From assembly GCA_003646045.1 (NCBI GenBank), contig QNDV01000137.1:1-6363 (forward strand): a stretch of 6,363 bases of DNA, given 5' to 3'. This document shows positions 5,810 to 6,363 of this stretch, piece after piece (the stretch's first letter is position 1; each line of letters opens with the position of its first letter). The position numbers were made by a program, and so were the translations under genes. A model generated the notes under the pieces. The model was not told where the DNA came from. It worked only from the letters and a program-made list of their open reading frames with translations, and searched no databases. Source of the DNA: a bacterium. Lineage in GTDB: Bacteria > Krumholzibacteriota > Krumholzibacteria > LZORAL124-64-63.

Positions 5810-6363
5810 ATGTTGGGTACAAAGTCCGTTCTCGTCGTCGGTACCGGCACCATCGGTGAACCACTCGTCGGCCTGCTCTGCAACTTCAAGGCCCAACTGG
5901 GCATAGACGAGATCCTGTTCCACAAGCGCACGCCGTTGTTGACCGACCGCTCCAAGGTGCAGAACCTGCTGCGTCGGGGTGCCCGTCTGGTCACGGACAA
6001 GGACCGGATCAAGGGCTTCGAGCAGATGGGCCTGAAGGTCCAGCACACCACCGAGGAGGCCATGAAAGATGCCCGGGTCGTGGTGGATTGCACACCCTCG
6101 GGAAACGCCATGAAGGAAGCCTGGTACTCGAAATACGAAGACAACACGGACCTGTTCATCGCCCAGGGCAGCGAATTCGGATTCGGCAAGCAGTACGCCC
6201 GCGGCATCAACGACGAGGTGCTGGAGCCGGGCAAGGACAAGTACCTGCAGGTGGTGAGCTGCAACACCCACAACCTGTCGGTCCTGGTCAAGATCTTCGG
6301 GCTGGGGGACGAGGGGCCGGACAACCTGGTGGAAGGCCGCTTCGTCTGCATGCGCCGCGCCAA
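5810..6363 (+). CDS. Type II glyceraldehyde-3-phosphate dehydrogenase homologue, N-terminal part
   Basis: The window holds 184 codons of a gene that continues past the right edge. The N-terminus is a Rossmann fold, SVLVVGTGTIGEPL (6-19), equivalent to the VAINGYGTIG strand and loop of archaeal type II GAPDH. It continues with RRGARLVTDKDRIKGFEQMG (55-74), DARVVVDCTPSG (87-98), FIAQGSEFGFG (116-126) and VVSCNTHNL (148-156), where C151 is the expected catalytic cysteine, then GRFVCMRRA (176-184), matching the ARIVLVRRAADP region of the archaeal enzymes. The family oxidises glyceraldehyde 3-phosphate with NAD(P) and phosphate in glycolysis or gluconeogenesis, in the cytoplasm. AGGGGG at 5795-5800, 9 bases upstream, supports the ATG. 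Type II enzymes are mainly archaeal and patchy in bacteria. Coenzyme choice and the phosphate-binding residues cannot be judged without the C-terminal half. A related NAD(P)-dependent dehydrogenase with a changed role remains possible. Confidence 0.85.
   Translation, partial: MLGTKSVLVVGTGTIGEPLVGLLCNFKAQLGIDEILFHKRTPLLTDRSKVQNLLRRGARLVTDKDRIKGFEQMGLKVQHTTEEAMKDARVVVDCTPSGNAMKEAWYSKYEDNTDLFIAQGSEFGFGKQYARGINDEVLEPGKDKYLQVVSCNTHNLSVLVKIFGLGDEGPDNLVEGRFVCMRRA

Noticed and set aside
5194..6363. Minus-strand ORF of 389 codons open to the right edge
   Set aside because: It is long because of high G+C but lies opposite the HAD nucleotidase and GAPDH-like genes, which have clear motifs, good Shine-Dalgarno sites and sensible starts.

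Overview
The base composition is high in G+C, genes are tightly packed with Shine-Dalgarno sites, there is a Sec signal peptide, and all recognisable genes are of ordinary bacterial type. This suggests a bacterium, probably Gram-negative and possibly from an uncultured lineage. One gene, a type II glyceraldehyde-3-phosphate dehydrogenase homologue, belongs to a family best known from archaea. The phylum cannot be fixed from this window, and I see no sign of a phage, plasmid, transposon or CRISPR array.

Layout. (1) Positions 1-359, minus: the N-terminal part of a secreted protein that runs off the left edge. (2) Positions 360-764: a gap of about 400 bases without a protein gene. It holds a probable promoter with TTGG(T/A)C repeats for the secreted protein and, on the plus strand, what looks like a free-standing structured RNA. 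The RNA has a promoter at 499-528, a long-range closing stem (569-583 with 682-695), two internal hairpins and a T-run at 696-700. (3) Positions 765-2749, minus: a compact three-gene operon, transcribed as a TrmH/SpoU-type RNA methyltransferase, a cysteine-rich DUF116 protein and a UbiA-type membrane prenyltransferase. The junctions are 3 bases and about 5 bases (or a TTGA overlap). (4) Positions 2750-2935: a divergent intergenic region. (5) Positions 2936-6363, plus: a family 2 glycosyltransferase with C-terminal TPR-like repeats, a HAD-IG (cN-II-like) 5'-nucleotidase, and the N-terminal half of the type II GAPDH homologue, cut by the right edge. Spacings of 35 and 43 bases with good Shine-Dalgarno sites suggest co-transcription of the three.

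How the genes may work together. The minus operon joins an RNA-modifying enzyme, a probable metal or Fe-S protein and an isoprenoid-lipid enzyme; their link is positional only. The plus genes cover glycosylation, nucleotide dephosphorylation and central carbon metabolism, and look like a housekeeping cluster. The most unusual item is the candidate RNA at about 535-700, which I could not match to a known class.
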